Positions 1 to 14,700 of a stretch of 64,000 bases of DNA are shown one piece after another. The stretch comes from Acanthaster planci (lineage: Eukaryota > Echinodermata > Asteroidea > Valvatida > Acanthasteridae), in assembly GCF_001949145.1 (NCBI RefSeq), contig NW_019091385.1:2012938-2076937 (forward strand). The letters run 5' to 3'. The notes below the pieces were generated by a model. The model made no database searches. It had not been told where the DNA came from and saw only the letters and a program-made list of their open reading frames with translations. The first letter of the stretch is position 1; each line of letters begins with the position of its first letter. The position numbers were made by a program, and so were the translations under genes.

Positions 1-2772
1 CTGTTCAAGATGAGGCAGGCAACATCGTATCAGGTCAGCGATTTACTATTCTGCTTCATCCAGTTGACAATAAGCCACCATCTGTGACCAACACTGGCTT
101 TTCTGTTTCTGAGGGGGATACGATTGTTATAGACCTGAGCATGCTTGATGCTGATGACACAGACACCGAAAGCAGTCTGCTCACCTTTAACATCAAGCAG
201 ACTCCAGCCTTTGGTAGCATTATGATTGATGGAGTTCCCATGCAGCCTGGTGACACCTTCACCCTGGATGACATTGATCGTGGTCGTGTCACATATGTCA
301 ACAGTGGAGAGGAGGAGTTGGGTGATGTTATTAGTTTGGAGCTGACCGATGGCATTCACGTTGTACCTGTGAACATTCAAGTCAATATACGTCCTGTGGA
401 TGATGAAGCGCCAACTTTAGACCTACCACCAGGCACTCTAGGCTCTTTCCTCGAAGTTCCTGAGCAGTCGACTAGTCTTATCACCAACAATATTCTCAGT
501 GCATCTGATCCTGACACTGAAGACCTCCAGCTGACTTTCATTGTTGACCGTTTCCCTAGAGAGGGCATCTTGGAAAACAATGGAATTCCACTAACTTCCT
601 TCACGCAGCAGGACATTGTCAATGGCTACATTCGGTACAGGCACACTGGTGGTGAAATTGGACTCACCAAGCGTGATGACTCCTTCAACTTGACTCTGTC
701 TGACATGTCTGATCGATGGGTGAAAGACAACACAGTCATCACACAGATTGAGGTTTTCGTCACAATTCTGCCAGTAGACGATGTTGCTCCAAATGTCACA
801 GTTGGTGCTCCATTTGATGTTGATGAGGGAGGCAAGAATACAATCACACTTCAGCATCTCTCAGCAACTGATATTGACTCCATAGATGATGACATCATTT
901 GTACTGTTATTGTCCAGTCCACACAGGGCTACCTTGAGAACATCTCCCCTTCTCCAGGTTCCGAAAAGTCACGTGCCGGCATCCCCATTAGCGCTTTCTC
1001 CATCAGAGATATTCGTCTTAACCACATCAACTATGTCCAGAGTATCCACAAAGGTTCTGAGCCTCAGCAAGATCAGTTCACCTTTGTTTGCTCCGATGGC
1101 ATCAACCCATCCCAACCTTATTTCTTCCCAATTGATATCAACCCAGTCAACGATGAAGAGCCCCAGGTCTTTGTCAGAGAGTTTGTTGTGGAAGAGGGTG
1201 GTATGATCAAGATTGACCCAGTTTTGCTGAACGGTGTTGATGAGGATATTCCCGGCGACCTACTTGACTTCCACATCATCATCAAGCCGACAAGGGGAGA
1301 CATCATCCAGTCACGAGCTGACCGAGTTGTCCCAGTGAAGAACTTCACCTTGGAGCAGATTCAGAGCGGTGTTGACATCTTCTACAAGCATGATGGAAGT
1401 GAGACAACTTCAGATACTTTCACAGTTACCCTAACTGATGGTGTCCATGAAGTGACCACTGAGGTGAATATCCTTGTTCTGCCAGTAGATGATGAAACCC
1501 CACGTCTTGCCATCAATGATGGACTGGACATGGAAATCGGTGAAACCCGAATCATCACAAATCGCGTCTTACAGGCAACTGATCTTGATTCACCAGACTC
1601 TAATCTGACCTTTGTAGTCCGCTTTGAACCAAGGTATGGTCTGCTGCAGAGGCTTAGCAAGATTGACGGCTCTGTTGTGGAAAACATCACACTTGGCATG
1701 AACTTCACACAATGGGAGGTAGACAACCAGCGTATCCGCTATGTCCATACAGGCAAAGAAGGTGGCCGGGACCTCATCAAGTTTGATGTCACCGATGGAA
1801 CAAACCCCTTGATCGACCGCTACTTCTACATCAGCGTGGACCACATTGACAATGTTCACCCTGATGTTGTCAATGCCGGTGTGACGCTACAAGAAGGTGG
1901 ACGTGTTACCTTGACCACTGACATCCTCAGCACCAATGACATCAACAGCCCAGATGAAGCCCTGCTCTTCACCATCACCGAAGGGCCAATCAAGGGTCAC
2001 CTTGAGAGCACTGACAACCCAGGTGTGCCAATCACCTCCTTCACCCAGCTTGACCTGGCGGGCAATAAGATCTATTATGTCCACACCCAAGATGACGAGA
2101 TGAGAATGGACAGCTTCCAGTTCCAGGTGACTGATGGCTTCAACACTGTGGTCCGCACTTTCCGCATCTCCATCAGTGGGGTTGACAATAAGAAACCAGT
2201 TGTCACCTTCAGTCCAATCACCTTGAAGGAGGGTGAGAATAAGCTGATCACTCCTTTTGAGCTCCGCATCACTGACACTGACACTCTTGACCAGAGCAAA
2301 CTGAAGTTCACCATCACCCAGCTGCCTGTCCACGGCAACCTCCTGCGGGACAACAGCGAGATTGTCACAATGTTCACCATGGCGGACTTGAACGAGAACC
2401 GCATCAGCTACCAGCATGATGGCAGTGAGTCCTCCAAAGACAGTTTCTCCTTCATCGTGACAGATGGCACCCACACCGACTTTGCTGTGGCACCAGATGT
2501 CACTACCTTCACCCAGACCCCACAGAAGATGAAGCTCTTCATTGTTCCAGTGGACAATGGGCTGCCGCAGATTGTCGTCAACCGTGGGGCACCGACACTG
2601 AACAACCTGGGCTCCGGGCATCTGGGCTTCCTCCTAACCAACAAGTTCATCCGTGCTGAAGATCGTGACAGTGACAACAGCCAGCTGATCTACTTCATCT
2701 CAACCCAGCCCAAGTATGGCTACCTGATGAACCTGGCCTTGGGCAACATCAGCATCACCAACTTCACTCAGG
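1..2772 (+). CDS. FREM2: Long exon: CSPG/NG2 repeats of a FREM2-like protein (5' end outside window)
   Basis: The frame is open from the first base (first full codon at 3, GTT) to the donor at 2773 (CAGG|GTAAGT), giving 923 codons plus one base (phase 1). There is no start codon: the codon at 84 is GTG, an internal valine, and the exon extends off the left edge. Residues 1-25 are the tail of a preceding repeat. Eight CSPG repeats follow, each with an acidic D-x-D patch near residue 35, a PxxG(x)L strand, an FTxxDI/L strand, a Y(x)H(x)G strand and a (x)TDG turn, ending in PVDD/PVDN linkers. In CSPG repeats these surface acidic patches are thought to help fold and bind ligand. Many N-x-S/T sites (NLT, NVT, NFT, NIS) suit a secreted glycoprotein. 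Without splicing the frame reads 23 codons into the intron and stops near 2841. In vertebrate FREM2 the CSPG array also lies mostly in one giant first exon. Confidence 0.9.
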
Positions 2773-5700
2773 GTAAGTTTACTTTCCTTTTTTGTCAGTC
2801 TTGGTATATTGGCAATTTCACACTGCATTCAGGTGGTTTATAGTCTTATCAAATTGGTGAATAATGAAGGAAAATAATCTATTTCATATCTCGTTACATG
2901 AATATAAAAGATATTCTATAAAAAATCAAATATGACTACGCTAGTCCTTTTTCCTTCATTGAAGTTCTAACTTTGCATTTCAACATTTTTCACAATTTAC
3001 TGTGAAAACCACCTACACAGCTGCCAGTGACTCAGTTTGAAATGAGGTGGAAAAAGATTTATCTGTTGAGAAATGTATTTTCAAAACAGTGCAAGAAATA
3101 TTGATCAGTTTCAGTTACATTGCAAAATTTTGAGGCCTCCCTATACTTGCACACTTCTGGAATTATTTCATTTCTGGACTTCCAAACTCCGTATAAATAT
3201 TGAAGAAACAAATTGGCCTAGTAAAAGTGCGTTAAGGCAGCCTTTGCTCTTGTCAACATAAGTGTTCATCATTTAGTTCAATTTACAATATGGCTACAGT
3301 TCATTGGTTGGTGTTGGCCCTGTCTTTTGTTATATTTTAGTAATAGATCACCTTCACCAATTTTTTTTTCAAAAGAGATGTGTGGTCTGTACTTTCCACA
3401 CGGTTGCTTTTACCTTTGTGTTGTTAAGCTTTCAGTGAGCATGCAGGAAGTAGTCTTGGCCAGGGTATTGAGCCCGCGTATGCTGTACATCTAGCACTCC
3501 TGCTTGGGGCGCTTGTTGCAACCTTTTTTCTGGTTTTTTTCCTTTTTCTTTTTTTCCCCTTTGGCTAGGCAGTTTGTGCAGGGCCTTGAGATTGATAAAG
3601 CACACCCTTAATTACTTTCAGCAGATGGTATGACAGTGCCGTGGCTGAGGTAGCCAGAGGATGGTTTTTGGTTTTGGCAAATGAATTTTTATAGCTAGCG
3701 TATGGCCCAGTGTAATCATAGCTTTTAAATATCACTTAGTAATTTAATGTCACAAAAATCTTGCTTGCATTCAATATACGTAAGCTACCTAACAAGATGT
3801 GATTCGGAAAACACTCCATTTCGTGTGTGAAGGGTTAGAAGGATCTGACTTGAATGGTGAATGTGTGTTCTTTCTAGATGTCATTGTTCTCTGTTCTTTC
3901 TGGCAATGCTGCATCCTTTGTATACGCCATTCCTGCTCGGGACTTGTCGAATATTTAGATATTGACACAGCTGAAGTGAAATGTTGTGATCATTTATTTC
4001 ATTCCAGGAAGCACAGTTTGGCTTTAGTTTAGGCTGTCAATTGAAACAAATAGAGACTTTCTCATGAAACTTGTAGTCTTGGTACTGTGAAAATGCTTTT
4101 TTTTTTAAGTCTTGTAATGCATAAGAAGTTGCCCTGAAAAAATGAGTCTAACAGCCACCAACAAACTGGAATAAGTAAGCCAGGCAGTGCTGAAAAGGGG
4201 AGAGTTGCCTAGCAACTGTTAAGTGTCTGATCTGTTCCAGATTGATACTGTTCAACTGTTGCTCCAAAAAACTCATCTGTGATTATTGTAGAGGAAAAAG
4301 AAAATCAGAAAATTAAGAAACCCACAGACAGGACTTTGGTTGGCCGCTGAACTGTCTGCTGTACAGTGTATTGTGGCTTTGTTGATTGTCAACTCCAAAG
4401 TATTTGAACAAAATGTTTGCGCTTAGATTGGTTGATAATGCCAGTCTCAGAGCTTGGAGGTGGCATGCATACGTACATGCTAATTGAAAAAAAAAACCTT
4501 TAAATGTTTGGATCTTATGAAAGAAAATGCAGAGAAAACTTCTTCTGGTCTTGTGGGGTACTCTGCGTTTCTCAGTGAGCTAACCTCCAGTATTTCACTG
4601 AAGGTTTGTCTCACGGCTTCTTTAGTTGTGTCTCTACATCATTTGTACTTGTAGTTTAACTGTAATTACCTAGAGTGATTTACATGTACTAGGAACCTTC
4701 CTCATCTTGCAAATCCCAACACCATTTAGTAAACTGCACTCATAAACAGTTGGACTCTGTTAACGTGTGTTATGCCCAGTCCCACATAAAACACAGCCAG
4801 TTTACTAGTGCGGTACTCCTCCCAACAGATTTCAGCAAACCCTGGTGTTGGAGTTTGGCTGGTTTGGGATCATTAGGGTTAACTTTGTGAATAAATCACA
4901 TCAGAACTCACAAAGGAAAAAGCCATGTTGGTCTTTACACCCATCTCACATTGTATCCCTGCCCACATTTTTAAAATCAAAACTGTTGGTCGAAATGTCA
5001 CAAGTTTGCCACCTCTAACTTTATATAAAAGCAGGAATTGAGCTTCATATTTTCAGATATTGTCTGGATAAACAGAAGTAAAACTATGTTAAGGTTGACA
5101 CTGAATGTCACCAACAATAATAGCAACCTGACCAAACAATCAGTGGTGGACAGGACAGAAGGATGTGTTAAGTGACTATCAAGTATTTCATTAGCTTCCT
5201 CATCTTCCTGTGAACTGTCCAGACAGGAACCATTAATAACAGCTTAAAATATTCTGGGGGGCTCCATTGATTGTAGGATTTCCTTCGGCTCTCGGTTAAG
5301 GTTCCTCCTTGTAGTGCTGTTATCCTGTTTGTTTTAGGTGGGATTCATCATTCCATTTGGAGAAAAGTTGTTTTGTTTGACCTAATATATCCAACCAGAA
5401 GTAGAAATGGACGGCCTAAAATGTTGTCCAACTAAAGGATTCAGATACTTAAAAAATTGCATGATTTCTGAAGATCTGGCCAAAAGAACATTGGCATTAA
5501 TTAAAATTTAATCTGCAAATCATGTCGATTCTGTCCACCAGTGTGAGTCTAGCTCTCAGTCTCACTTTGTCTGACTAATGAGACAGTTGGAAGGAACTCT
5601 TGAGGGATTGGGCGGAGATGGGTAAACAGGAAAATAAAGATGGAGTCCATCCTCCGATGTCGGGGTGTAGGTGAAATGAGAAACAAGCATGATGCAGTGA

Positions 5701-8700
5701 CTAACTTCCGGTTGCGTTAGATGGGAATGGCACTTAAGTCAGGCACAGGATATGATGACATGAGCATAAGAAGTTCATTCACATTTACCATTTCAGGTTA
5801 TGCAAACTTTGCGAACAGGCTCAATTACATCCACACGTATCACTCCCAGTGCAGTGTATTTTAAAGTTTCAGAATGGATATGAATACAGTCTATGAGTGA
5901 GTGAAAACTCTTTCTGCTACACCTACTATCTACTTTGCATACAAATGAATTTTTCTTTCCTGTCTTTAGTCATACCTTATGTTGATGAACTTGTATGTGA
6001 ACTTGCAGCTTGGCTTTTGTTGGGCAGTTAGGCCTTGAAGTTCTTTGTGCAGTATTATCCGCGGGACTAAGAAAAATGCAATTATTCTATTGCACATAAC
6101 ATGGTTTTTAAAAAAAAATGTATCCATTGAAGCTTGCAGGGGACCTGCAAACCAGGTGTGGGTGTTTCTGAACACTTTAGGTGTATAGGTATACAATAGG
6201 TTGTGTGTTCTGTCCACTGGGGTGTTACGAAATTTATTGCAACGATCAAGATTCCATTTCTGCGCCCTATTCCTTTAAACCTTTCCAGTGTAGCAAATTA
6301 CAGGTGGGGACCCCTTTGCTAAACATCAAGCCAGAGTACACTGGAAGACAGCAAACCCTGCCAGAATCCATTAATAAAACTGTTCACCTAGGGGATGTGG
6401 TTTGGGTCAAAGGTGAAGGTCTGTAACTGTGAAGTTACCGTTTTTTTCTCGCTGTTTCTCGCTGTTTCTCGCCTTTCATAAACAAACTGGGCTGTGGGCC
6501 TGTAAGTCCTGTAACCTGCAACAGATGTGAGCTGTTATACACCTTGTAGTTGTTGAGGCTAAGGTTTTGGATTTTGATCAAAGTTCAACAGGTGAAATTG
6601 TGGAGAACGTTTGCATTTTGAATGTAGATTGGTACGTAATGTTGGCGGTTTGATTATATTACAGCCAACTCTGGTAGGCCATTTTGAATTCTGGTCATCA
6701 CCATGAGGAAGATATGTCAAAAACATTGAAAAGATTTTTCATCCTGTTTCAGTTTGAGATGTGGTAGGTCATCAGACCCTTTTTTCCACAGTGATAATCA
6801 GCTTTCCTTTTTTTCTTTAATGAATTTGTAACGTTAATGATTTTGTGACCAAAACCGTCCAATTTAAGCTTCTGTGCAAGTTTTTTTTTTAAATTTTTCT
6901 AAATTCCTCAGTTTACTTGTGTTTTTGTATTTAGTTCAAATAGCCCTAAAAGTCCCAAATCCTCCAATTTTAATGTAATTTTACATTCACCCTGGGGGTA
7001 AGGGTTAATGGGCAGACTTGCTCAATCCTTCCTCTTTTGCTAAAGATGTTCATTTCCCCTTGGCAGTTGTTGAGCAGACAAGAGGATAGTGCTTTGTAAT
7101 ATTTGCCCCAATGGCCTGGCGTAATTGATTTCAAACACACTGTGGCAACAAGTAATCAAGGGCCCCTTGTTCTCCAGCTTGGCCTAATGGGGGGGTGCTG
7201 CATTGTTCCCCTCATCCCATCTTAAGTCTTTTGTCATCAGTCAAAAGCAGCAGAAGTTCTGTTGGATGCTGCCCAGAGAAACCCACTAATTGTCAAGGAT
7301 TGTTGATTGTAGTTTAGGCCCAGAGGGGGGCTACCTAGTAAACTGGGGGAGGAGTGGAGTAAGGGGCTTACAAGTTCATGGATTATTTCAGGGCGGGGGA
7401 ACAAGCAAAGCTACTGTGTACTTAGGCAAGAGCATTTAAGGGGTTCAGGTGTTGAAGGCTTGTTAACTTTTCGAACTACTGAAGATCACTCCAAGGCAAA
7501 ATAAGAGAGACAGTTAGTGTTGACCTAAAGTATCTGGCTCATCCCAGCTCTTAAACTGCATGTACCTTTTCACTGTCACGTAATGGTCTCTAGGGTGGTT
7601 TGGTCAACACAAACTGGCCATTTATGGCTACTTTTTTTGTCTTTTCTGGGTAGATGCCCTCAAAAGACGAAAAAGACAGTTTATTCTCAATGAGAGGTGT
7701 TTTAAGCTGGAAGAGAAATTGGGAAGTACTTATCGTGAAGTGGTGTTTTTGTGGACTCTGCCTTTTGCAGTACCAGGCATTTGTTGATTGCTGGACATAC
7801 ATGTGCAAACACAAGGAGTCTGTTGATGAAAATGTGTTAAGATTTTGACCTCTTAATGACACTGGCTCCTATCAAGACATGGAGTTGAATATTTGCACAA
7901 TAAGGTTTGAAATGGTCACTCATTTATTTTGTGAACCCTCCTCATTGTTGATTTGTGGAATCAGTAATTGTAATTCAACCTTAATTTTAGCTTTCCACTC
8001 TCTGAATTTGTGAGCACTTTCACCGATCAGTAGACAAAAATTTGTCAGATTAAAAAGTGAATTTCATGGTACAAATAGCTGCATAAGTTTCTGAAGAATT
8101 TTTCCCAGTGTTGAATTATGAAATGTGCTAGGAGCATAACCCATCTCAGTGCCTCTCTCATACCATGGAGGAATAAGTGAACACTCTTTTGAATGAGCAG
8201 TTTTCCAAATTTACCCTTGGTCATCTTTTGCAACATTTGGGGTAGTTGACACTCTTTTGGGACATGTAAACTGACAATGCTAATCAGGCATTGTTAAGCA
8301 GTCTCCTGCCTCACTTTTATAGACCAAGCTTTTCCTCTAAAGTAAAGAGAGATAAGCCGTGGACCCTTTACCAGGTCCATAGATACATACATACTTCCTG
8401 TACTATGCCACCCATGGGCATCCAATAATTCCACCTGCTTTTGTAAAGCTAGGAGAACTCACCCCCTCCTTTTGTGTAGAATGCATCTTTAAACAAGTAA
8501 AGTGTGAAATGCAGAGTGCCCAAGACCTCTCGTTTAACCCCCAAACCCTTCCACAGACTCGTTTAGCATTCGTTCTTGGAGGCCCTCCAAGCTTCTTTCT
8601 CATTACCAAGCTCTTCAGAAAGTTTGAAATGCCTACAGAAAGCCTTAATGCTCCCATGGATTAGCTGGCAGTGCTCTCCACATCCCCCCTTTAGTCTTGC

Positions 8701-11700
8701 TTGTCTTTGGGCCTAAAGCCCAGCAACACAAGGAGGGTCATTATGTTGTCCCAGTGTGGCTTTTACTGGAACATTTTGAGTTTTCTTAGCTTGTGTTCCG
8801 GCTTAACAAACATCAAATCATGACTTGATGAAAGAATGAGTATTGCTGCTGAAGTTGAATGGCTTTTTTTTGGGGGGGGGGTTTAAATGCCTTTTCTTTT
8901 TCTATGGCTTTCCCCTACTAGGGCCTGAGTGTTTTATTAATGCCTTAAATGGTGGCCATCTCTTGTTAGTTTTGGGCAAAGCTTTTGTGTTGAGATGAAT
9001 GGTCTTTGCTAGAGGAGGGTGGGGCATGGCAAAGAGTTTGTGCAATCCAGTGAACCTCGAGTGAAAAAAGCTGTTCAAGTTTGATTAGTTTTCATCTCTC
9101 CTTGCCATCATGGCATGGTACACAAGGCATTGGTTGGTAAACATTAGATGTGGACCACTCAAGAGAAAGCAAGATGAGAATTGGCTATGCAATTTGTTGA
9201 ACCATGAAAAAGCAAAGGTTTGATGTTTTAACAGTAGGTGTGCTGTATGCAGGAACAGTGCTTGAAACTTAATGTGTAGATGTCGAACCTTTTCCGTCGT
9301 CAAACTGCTCAGAAGGCACTAATTTGAATAGAAAAATTCCATGATAGTAGCGCAGTTCAGTATTCATGGTATGTGTATTTTCAAGACAGACTTCTAAAAC
9401 TGCTGCGAGTAGGATAAAACCCATGCTTCTTGCTGTGCAGCCCCACTCCACAGAATAGCTAGTCCACTTGCTTCACCTCTTCACTTAAACTTTGTGAAGA
9501 TTCCCAGTACCCTGGACCCATGCTCTCACAGTTCCACCACCACCCCCTTCCAAATCTGGCTCGTTATCTGGTCCTTCAGATCTCAAGAAGCCTCTTGGAA
9601 TGAATGAAGTCCAAGGATTAACGGGCCATCCTTACTCCCTTTATGTTCGTCCCTTATGACTCTCAAGTTTTAAGACTGGTCAGAACTGGCACACAGTAGG
9701 GTTACTTCAGAGCTTAACAAACATAGAGGTCTTGGAAGAATGGCTGACAGTGTTTTGATGTAGTTGGGAGCTTCTTTTTCTAACTCGAGGTGCTGAGGTC
9801 TTGAGGGACAAGTTTTGGAGGAATTGTGGGTAATGCACTGCCTGTGCAAGAAGACAATTTTATGAAAGGATTGAAAACTGAAAGTACTTATTCCTTTACT
9901 TTATTGCTAGATTTTAGGGATATCTGGCCTCTTGCTTTAGTCTTAATCAGGTTGAGATCGGATAATTCCTTATTTACTGCAGTGGTTGACTTTCCAGCAT
10001 CAGAAAGTAATCCCCAGACCTTGTTTTTGCACATTTCCAGCCCAGCTGCTATGCAAATGTACATAGAGTCCACTCTGTGAACCAATTGAATCAGTTCACC
10101 AATTTTTTGTGAAGATTTTTTCCAATGGAGATTTTCAATTTCAATTGCTGTCACCACCCACTGCATTTGCCAGCTGCGAAACAAAAAAAGGAAAGCCACT
10201 TCTGGTCTCTTCCAAACCTCTTGATTAGAGGAGAATACATGTACCTGGTCTGAGACTCTGCATGAATCCTACACATATGTTTTCCCAGCATGCAGCAGGG
10301 CCGGACTGCCAGGAAGGTTGGCCAAACCCCAAATTGGCATCCCGCCTCCCCACTCCTGCAGTTGCCTTATGTAGGACATTTTGTTAGGCTGGAGGAATTA
10401 ACTTCTTTTTATTGGTCCCAAATCACACCCAGGGGCCAGAGGTACCTGCTGCTCTAGACTCTGACTTTTCCACTGGGGAAAAAAGGGGCCAGTTTTTGAC
10501 CTGGAAGTATGTGCATCCAATTCATTACTACCTGATTCTGGCCCTGCAGTTTTACATTGTATGGCAACTTGTGCCACATCTGGTACAGCTTTGGACACCA
10601 TGCATCTTGTTTTGTACAGTGTCCCTCTCTGAAATAGTTTACTTCATAATTCAGATCCTCAGTGTTCAAAACACTCTCCCCAAATTCTGGTCAACTGTTG
10701 TCACAGTCAGACAGTCCCTTTATGCTACCCCTTCCCCTTCAAACCCACATCCTGTGTCTTGTGTTCCAGCCACCACAACCCCCAGATAAATTCCTATAGT
10801 CCATAAACATTCATTGTTTGTCAGTCCATTTTTTTGGGGGGGGGGATGGATTTCTTTACACTCCTAAACTTGTGTATAGCAGCAAGCCCATTCTGGTTAA
10901 GTTCAGTGCTGTGTCAGGGCCTGATGTGTGTGCTGGGAGTTCATGGGGTCAGCCAAGATAAACACGGATAGGCCCTGTTGGTTGTCCTCCACTGTAGGGA
11001 CAAGGGTTTCACAATCAAGGCATGTACAATTGGTGATAAACTTAGGCAGATTATCTGTACTGAACTTCGCTCTTGTCATTTAGTGTTATTTGCCTCCATG
11101 GGAAGTTTACCTGTATTTGTTTATTTCCGATTGTGTATATACATGTACTAATAATATATGGACAATATACATGTATATGAGTTGTTATAGAAACAGTTAT
11201 AAGTCATTCATCTCATAAGAAGTTATGAGAGTTGTTGATGCTAAATTGATATCCCTGTCATGACATGTAAACTAATTTATAATTTGGCAAGTACAAATAC
11301 CATGTTGTGCATGTACGAGTACATGTGCTTGGAGGGCGTAAGATGATTTTTTTTGTCACATTTGTTTCACATCAGAACTTTTACGTGTATCTATCAGGCT
11401 TCATTTAAAGTACACCGTTATAATTCATGGTTTGAAAAAAAATGTTTTTCTCCAGCTCAAAGTTTGTGTTGGTGTTGAAAAATTGACTTCTAATAATAAC
11501 AAACGGCCTATTACAGCATACAAGGACCTGGGTGTGGGTAAAGGGCATGACCTCTTGCAGCAGCTAAATGAAGCCTGTACACAAAAACCTTCAAGCAAAC
11601 TTTCTCTAGGAATTGGACTTGACTGATAGATTTGTGAAATGTTTTGATTGTGCTGAAGATAAATAATTCATTTGTTGCGATTAACTGATTTTGTTCAAAA

Positions 11701-14700
11701 TTAACTCGTGTCAATTTCAAGGGGACAGTTTCCTGTATGCTGTCTACTTATAATTCCATGGAAAAGCTCTTGATGATTTGGACCTAATTGCTAGTTGCAG
11801 ATTGTTTCCTCCACGATTTAATTGCTTTTAATAGCATTGATTATTTAGCCCTGTTTCCCTATTTTGTGGGAGGCTAAACATTCAGGCAATTTAGATTCTT
11901 TTTAAAACAAGCTTCAGGCTTTGTAGAAATAGGCTAATCCGTTGAGGTGTGCCTAGCCCAAGCAAAGCGCCCGGTTTTGTTGATTAAGCTGATATGGTCA
12001 TCTGGAGTAGGCAGGTGTGGCCTTTATGTTTTCACAATAATCCAGCCTCTAGACAGGAAAACTGAACAATATTTCCTTTCATAACTCCAAGCTAGTTATA
12101 AGACGGGGAAGTATCAAAAGTGCTTTTTAAAGAAAAAAGTTGTAGTCAGTTCACTTCACATCAGTAATATTTTGGCTGCTATAAAGTACATGTTATAGAA
12201 TTTTGCATTAGTGTGTATATAAAGCGGCTGCTTTAAAGTTTGGCAGTGAGGGAAAAAATGATATTGATTTGTGGCTTTGACATTTAAATGGTCTGATTGG
12301 AAAAACTTAAGAATTGGCGCTTATTGGATTTAAAAGAGCTGTTCCCTCTCAAAATCTCCTTTATTGTCAAAAGATCAGATGTGTCCTTTGATCCGGGAAG
12401 TGCAAGTCCTAGTTGTAATTTCTAAAGCAACGCTAGGGTTGTCTGGAATTTTTCTCTCCATGTGCATTTTGAAGCACTGAAAGCCCCCATTTTTTAGCAA
12501 TCCAGACTGACCCAGATATACAGTCACCCAAAGCCCATTTATCTTCCACCTTCCCTCATTCTTTCAGAACTAGAAGTTGAAAAGGCTGAGCCTGGGGGTA
12601 TTGTGTACAGTGAAACGTGAGCTTCAGAAAAACCAATTTACATGTACATGTAGGTATCTGATCCATCTTGTGCCGGTATCGGTTGACAGTACAAGTACAT
12701 ATCTGTTTCATTGTTGGTGAAGCTCTTTTTTCCAAGAATGAGATTTGTACTGTGTGAGGGATATGATCTAACTAGCCTTTGCCTAGCAGCAGTTGAATGA
12801 AACTTATTGTGCTGCACTTCAGGGAAACAGGTATATAAACCTGTATATAATTAAACTCCTTCCAGTACCAAAATTTTGTTCTTTAATAAGTAATGCTGAA
12901 TTCTTTTATAACATGACTGCATACCAGCCATTCCTGACAATGTTGTCCCATACACTTTAATTTCTCAGACATTCGAAATAGTTCCCTGCCTCCTCCTCTA
13001 AAGAAACAAAAACAAAAACAAGTCCCACAATGAAGTAGTCATATTTCAGATATCAAATCTTTATATGAAAGCCAGCTGCTCCGAGTCCCCCAAGACCTCA
13101 AGGATGTCCTCTGGAAGATTAATCAGGCTCTAGTCCGGAGCTGTATAAATATACATCATATCTTCCTCAATATCTATAGTTATTAAAAATTGCAGATTTA
13201 TGGCCAGCAGTGTTGTCACGTGGAGTGAATGAGCTTAGAGGGCTTATGCAGTATACCTTTCTCTGGCTTGTAGAATTGCATGATGCATTTTTCAGTTGGA
13301 TGAGCATTCATTGACAAATATATGTGCAGTCTTTTGCCCAGTAGTCCAGCCGTAGTCATTTCACAACTCAAAATACCCCACAGTACATTGCAGTCAGTCA
13401 TCAACCAGTCTTGATTGAAAAGAGCTTTATTGTCTTGGTAATAATTGTAAGAACTAGTCATTGCTGTTCCATCCTTCCAATTTTTTGGTACTTCAATGAA
13501 ATATGTTTTTATTAAGGTCCGCTGTCCCTTTATACAGGTGCCAGAAGTTGTTCCAGGATCAACATGTTTCATGGAAGTATACCAAATATTTGAAAACCAC
13601 TGCAATGAATTGTAATTGCCTGCATCATATGAATGCGAATAATAGCAAACAACAGGTTTGTTTGTAATCCCAGGGGAAAAATGCTTAATACATAGATGAA
13701 GTGGGACAGGATGCTAGACTTGAATCAAATTGGGTTGTCAGAAATTTTTATGCACACACAGGTTAAGGAAACGACAAGGGCATCTCTGTACCGGGGAATT
13801 ACACAACATTTGTAGTTTGTGTTACAGATTCATGGCCAGGAATGCTTAGTGACACTTTTCCCCTTGAGATGATGTCCCTAGCAGTGGACCTAGGGCCCAG
13901 CTGATGATAAAGCTCTCCATCGTGTAGTATGGAGTGCTTTAAAGAAATATCACCTTGATCCTCCAGATCAGATTTGCTCTTGTCTTGACATTGATGATCC
14001 ACTCACTGAATGTGCTTGCCTGTTGAAAAAGGACACATGTAGGTCAATTAGTGAGAGTTTGGACTCTGGAAGGTGCCTTTAAATACGTCTTATCTTGTAA
14101 GATCCTCAAAGCATTGCGCCTTCTTCTGGAGGATGCTTTTGCATCTGCTCAGAGGAGGCAGGCTAACCCCAAATTTGGTCCTGGTATCTGGTGGAGAAGG
14201 GTTTTGTAGACCTGCTTGTCCTCTCAGCCATCATCATCATCATTACAGGCCGACGTAGTGTTGCAGGCTGTCTCCATCTCAACCAGATAATCATGCCATC
14301 CCATATGATGCTTGGTGTTGGAGGGGAATGATTACATGGCCCCGATAAAAGCTTGATTGAATCCTGGGGAAGTTGGCATGCAGAAGCATGATATCCAGAA
14401 ATTGAGGTTCAGAGCTGAGAGTTCAATGAAGCAAGATATGCAAAGGCCTGTCATATTCATGGACTATTATTTTGTCAAGACTCTTGGTGCACCAGAAAGT
14501 TCATCCTTCTTTCGAGTAATAGACTTCTTATATTTTTGGTAGTCTGATAATATAAAGAATATTTGTAAGAATGTAAGGCATGTTTTAATTTCTTCTTCAG
14601 ATGTTACATGTATGGAGACTTAACATAATGATTTTTTTCCTATGAAAACTTTCTGTGTTGAGTATTACTGGTAGGTCTGGAAAAGCTCCACACTCATGTG

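Noticed and set aside
1887-2621. 244-codon minus-strand open frame
   Set aside because: It lies exactly antisense to the CSPG repeats and is explained by the codon bias of the sense strand; no splice or domain support.
84-2843. A free-standing 919-residue protein starting at 84 and ending at 2843
   Set aside because: The codon at 84 is GTG in the middle of a CSPG linker and the frame is open back to base 1. The 3' end reads past a consensus donor at 2773 into intron; the true continuation is at 20784.
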